A stretch of DNA of 20,961 nt from Chloromonas sp. AAM2 (lineage: Eukaryota > Chlorophyta > Chlorophyceae > Chlamydomonadales > Chlamydomonadaceae). The stretch spans positions 32,146-53,106 of the forward strand of contig QAXH01006704.1 of the NCBI GenBank assembly GCA_004335635.1. Direction: 5' to 3'. Numbering within the stretch: the first letter of the stretch is position 1; each line of letters begins with the position of its first letter. The position numbers and the translations under genes are program-made. This document shows positions 18,261 to 20,961 of the stretch, in pieces. The notes under the pieces were generated by a model. That model was not told where the DNA came from. It made no database searches and saw only the letters and a program-made list of their open reading frames with translations.

Positions 18261-19101
18261 CTTGTGAGTGCTGACTGAGACTGACCCTGGATGTCTGATG
18301 CGGTGATCAGTGCCGGGAAAGCGGTTCTGCGCCGACAGGCAGTTGTGATTGAGACAATGGTCCCAAGTCAATCAGCCGCAACGCGTCTGGCTATCCGGGC
18401 ACACGTGTGCCGCCAAACCCAAACGTGCCTAATCCTCAACCGCAAACCACCACACGTCCGTTTTCGCGTGTGACGTTCAGTGTGAGGACTGGTGTGTGGC
18501 GCCTCCCATAAAACACGAGCACAAGCTCCCTATAGATACCGACTCTATACTTGCAAATGTGACGGAGTTGATGAGTTGAAGAGCCAGCATGCGTCAACAT
18601 CGCTTGAGCTCAGCTGCAGACGTGAACCTAGCGTAACACAAACACGTGTCTGCTGAGGAACCTAGACCAAGGGGGTATGCTGGACAAATACTGCAGGGGA
18701 AGCCTGGTGAGAGGTGCTACCTGCAAACAACAGCTCTGCTATTGAGGTGCCAGATTCGAAAAATGGCCCAGCTGCCGGGCAATACAGCAATCCAGCATCC
18801 AACAAACGTTTAACTTGCTGGGTGAGTTTGCCATCAGCACACCTGGGGCATGCAGGTTCAATGGTACTGAGGGTTGTCACCACCAAGGCCCAGAAAGCGC
18901 GTCGCCTCCTTTCACAGCAATGTACAGGCTACGTGGAGATGGAGCTCCTGTGAGATGGAGTCCTAGAACTGGCAAACAACTTTGTTTTGGTTGGTCCGTT
19001 TACGTTACACTTTTGTCCAGGGTTTCACAAACGCCGACCAGGGCGAGAGCTGTGCCATTCCCATTGCTTTTCAAGTTGCGCATTCTCACACGAACCACGC
19101 T
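18261..19101. promoter_or_regulatory. Divergent intergenic region between purD and the secreted-protein gene
   Basis: 841 bases separate the two divergent start codons, so both promoters must lie here. No convincing TATA box is visible; CTATAGATAC near 18531 is the closest. CACGTG-type motifs occur near 18399 and 18642. A minus-strand exon-like stretch at about 18722-18850 is unassigned. The position of promoter elements is inferred from gene orientation only. Confidence 0.5.
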
Positions 19102-20163
19102 ATGGCCAAGGCTCTGGCCTTCGTCTGCCTCGCGGCATGCGTTGCAATCGCATCAGCTTTCCCTTACCACATCTCGACATGCATGAGTCTAAAGGACGTT
19201 GACGCCTGCGATGAGGTTGACCAATGCACATGGTAAGCTCGTGCAATGGATTGATGGCGGGATTGCTCACAACGTGTCGGGAAGCTGGCACGTTGTCCCC
19301 CTTTACTCGGTTCAAGCGGGCTTGTCCCCGTATGTGACGTCATTCCTTCGATGCCAGCAAGTGCGATGCGCACTGTATCAATAGATCCACTTGCCGAGCA
19401 TCTCAAGGGTTCGAGGCATGATCCCATCTCCCATCAATCACATGCAGCAAGCCCGTTATTCTGTGCCTGCCAAGAAGCCTTCGATGCTGGTCTGTGTGCT
19501 GTCATGGCGGTTATTGCAAATCAGGTCAACACAGAAAGGTCATGCCTGCCTGCAGGTGCACCAGCAAGGGCATTGGCTCGGGTTGCTACCCCAGAAGCGC
19601 GGCCAAGATGCTGCCACAGGCCTTCTTCGCATGTGGTCGTGATGACCGTCAGGCCAGTGATGACTGTGACAAGAGGTCGGAGGACCAGTGCATTGTGGAG
19701 TGGTGAGTCAATGGATTTCAATGTTTTAGGATGACGAATGGATCGGAGGTGATGTTCAGATGGTCTCCAGCTGGCGTTTGTGCGAAATGCATGCCTTGGA
19801 AGTGTAGGGAGTTGACTGGTACAAAGGACAAAGCAGTGTCTTGTACGCAGAGGTTGCAATGGACCGCAGCCAGGCAGTAACCACCCCTAGGACACAGACA
19901 GCAAGTCAGATGAGTAACACCAGTCTTGATTATTTGGACTGTTGCATGTTGCGTCTGCTGATTTCATCCCTCCGCTGTTGCATGTTGTGTCTGCTGATTT
20001 CAATGCCTCCAATATGTGAGCTGCTCTTGTGTGTGTGCCTCGCAGTGTGTGGTGCACCAGCGCGGCTGTGGGCGGCGGCTGCTACACGCCCGAACAGGCC
20101 CGGCTCCTGCCCTCTGCCATCTTCAAGTGCAGGACCAGCCCAGACATGGCAGCAGCCTACTAG
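19102..20163 (+). CDS. Small secreted cysteine-rich protein with two repeated modules, 3 exons
   Basis: Exons 19102-19232, 19556-19702 and 20046-20163 (TAG), joined by GT-AG introns that are both phase 2, give 131 residues. MAKALAFVCLAACVAIASA is a clear signal peptide, with likely cleavage after residue 19. The mature part has two modules. Module 1 (36-70) has DQCTWCTSKGIGSGCY and LPQAFFAC. Module 2 (81-121) has DQCIVECVWCTSAAVGGGCY and LPSAIFKC. Both share C-x2-C-x8-C-x15-C. Each intron falls at the same place in its module, just before the WCTS core, which fits exon duplication. The ATG context CGCTATGG is good. I know of no function. A disulfide-stabilised extracellular or vacuolar protein is the plain inference. 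A role as inhibitor or precursor domain cannot be judged. Confidence 0.8.
19939..20008. repeat. 36-bp tandem duplication in intron 2 of the secreted-protein gene
   Basis: CTGTTGCATGTTG(C/T)GTCTGC followed by TGATTTCA occurs at 19939 and 19975 with one or two differences. It lies a short distance upstream of the exon 3 acceptor. Confidence 0.88.
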
Positions 20164-20191
20164 AGCAAAGGCCGCCCTTCCTGGATTTGAA

Positions 20192-20211
20192 CATTGTCCA
20201 TATGGACAATG
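20192..20211. repeat. Perfect 20-bp palindrome
   Basis: Each arm is CATTGTCCAT read inward, with no spacer and its centre between 20201 and 20202. It lies 29 bases after the TAG stop, in the presumed 3' UTR. Confidence 0.9.
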
Positions 20212-20568
20212 CCCGAAGCGCAAATCCGCCCATTCGGAGGACCCCTCTGTGCCGAAACACTTCAAGGCGCAGTCTCACTGACGGACTCACACTGCAGTGG
20301 GGAGGTAAAGATTTTAAACATAGATTTTGACCCGAATTTTCGCAAATCGGTCGCCAAAAGAGGGATGACTTCAGGACTTCGGAGCCGAGCTTCACATGAC
20401 TTCAATGGCTATTTGGCATACTTCACGTCTGCAACGAGAGATTTGCAGTGTCATGAAGTGTTTCTTGCAGTGTGCAGTGTATTGAAGTGTTTCTAGCAGT
20501 GTCTCTTCGGAAGACTTCGGGCGGGATTCGGACAAACGGGACCCGAAAGCGGGTCAGAGCCCAGAACA

Positions 20569-20573
20569 TGTAA
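20569..20573 (+). terminator. Putative poly(A) signal TGTAA for the secreted-protein gene
   Basis: The first TGTAA after the stop codon, 406 bases downstream, in the context ACATGTAAAATG. The distance suits algal 3' UTRs. A second TGTAA occurs near 20874. Confidence 0.5.
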
Positions 20574-20723
20574 AATGACTATACAGTGGCTATCTGTAGT
20601 TGCCCCTCTTAAATGCCCATGGAATACGACCCCACTACAACACCCCTACTGCAGAGGGTCGCCGCTGTTCTGGCGCTAGCCAGACAGTAGGGTCTCTAAG
20701 TTGAGTCTAACAGGAGTCCTGTT

Positions 20724-20828
20724 AGCAGTGCTTAAACCTCGTTTAGCAGTGCTCAAACCTCCCCAAGCAGTGCTCAAACCTCATTAAGCAGTGCTCAAGC
20801 CTCTCCAAGCAGTGCGCAAGGACTGGTG
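20724..20828. repeat. 21-bp minisatellite, five units
   Basis: AGCAGTGCTCAAACCTCnnn-type units begin at 20724, 20745, 20766, 20787 and 20808, exactly 21 bases apart, with a few substitutions. The array lies beyond the presumed poly(A) site of the secreted-protein gene. Confidence 0.9.
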
Positions 20829-20961
20829 ACGACTGATGATCCTCCTGTTGAAAATCTGGTGCACAATGCTGGTGTAATGAATGCCGCAAGACTCAGCATT
20901 GTCACGGACAATCTTTGAAAACTGTTCTTGTGTTGCACTGTTCTTGCTTGCATCAAACTCG

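Larger units (their letters stand above)
20164..20961. other. 3' UTR and downstream region of the secreted-protein gene
   Basis: About 800 bases without a supported gene. It holds a 20-bp palindrome (20192-20211), short AAGTGTTTCT(T/A)GCAGTGT repeats near 20456-20500, a TGTAA signal (20569-20573) and a 21-bp array (20724-20828). Open frames such as 20194-20496 look like chance. Confidence 0.6.

Noticed and set aside
19351..19555. Additional exon (Cys-rich CCHGGYCKSG) between exons 1 and 2 of the secreted-protein gene
   Set aside because: Its phase (1 in, 1 out) cannot join to exon 2. Direct joining of exons 1 and 2 gives the conserved WCTS core matching the second module.

Overview
The window looks like nuclear DNA of a green alga, probably a chlorophycean close to Chlamydomonas and its relatives. 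The signs are many GT-AG introns in otherwise conserved genes, moderately GC-rich coding sequence, a purine-synthesis enzyme with a plastid-like leader, minisatellites inside introns, and TGTAA motifs (the usual volvocalean poly(A) signal) 400-530 bases beyond two of the stop codons. The organism is inferred, not proven. All gene models were built by hand from reading frame, splice sites, intron phase and remembered family sequences. No database or splice software was used.

Three genes are supported. (1) 298-9187, minus strand: 15 exons (762 codons in the window) of a WD40 protein that I recognise as a WDR27 orthologue. It runs off the left edge before its last WD repeats. (2) 10196-18260, minus strand: a complete 12-exon phosphoribosylamine-glycine ligase (PurD/GARS), 463 residues. 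A separate first exon encodes a 33-residue transit-peptide-like leader. (3) 19102-20163, plus strand: a 3-exon gene for a 131-residue secreted cysteine-rich protein made of two related modules. The function is unknown.

WDR27 and purD lie in tandem on the minus strand with about 1 kb between them. purD and the secreted-protein gene diverge from an 841-base intergenic region. I see no functional link among the three products.

The most unusual content is repeat-derived and sits at exon edges. In WDR27, exon 5's acceptor, exon 12's donor, exon 13's acceptor and the end of exon 10/11 have each been locally duplicated, with units of 63-123 bp. This creates spare splice sites, one of them an in-frame 41-codon extension. 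In purD, a 21-bp minisatellite of about 24 units starts directly at the exon 4 donor. It keeps that exon's frame open, supplies a donor-like GTGTGT in most units and carries about 18 CACGTG sites. Two other minisatellites in the window also have a 21-bp period. purD intron 6 additionally holds a symmetric exon-like 108-bp block and a tRNA-like (SINE-type) sequence. No tRNA, rRNA, CRISPR array or intact transposon was found.
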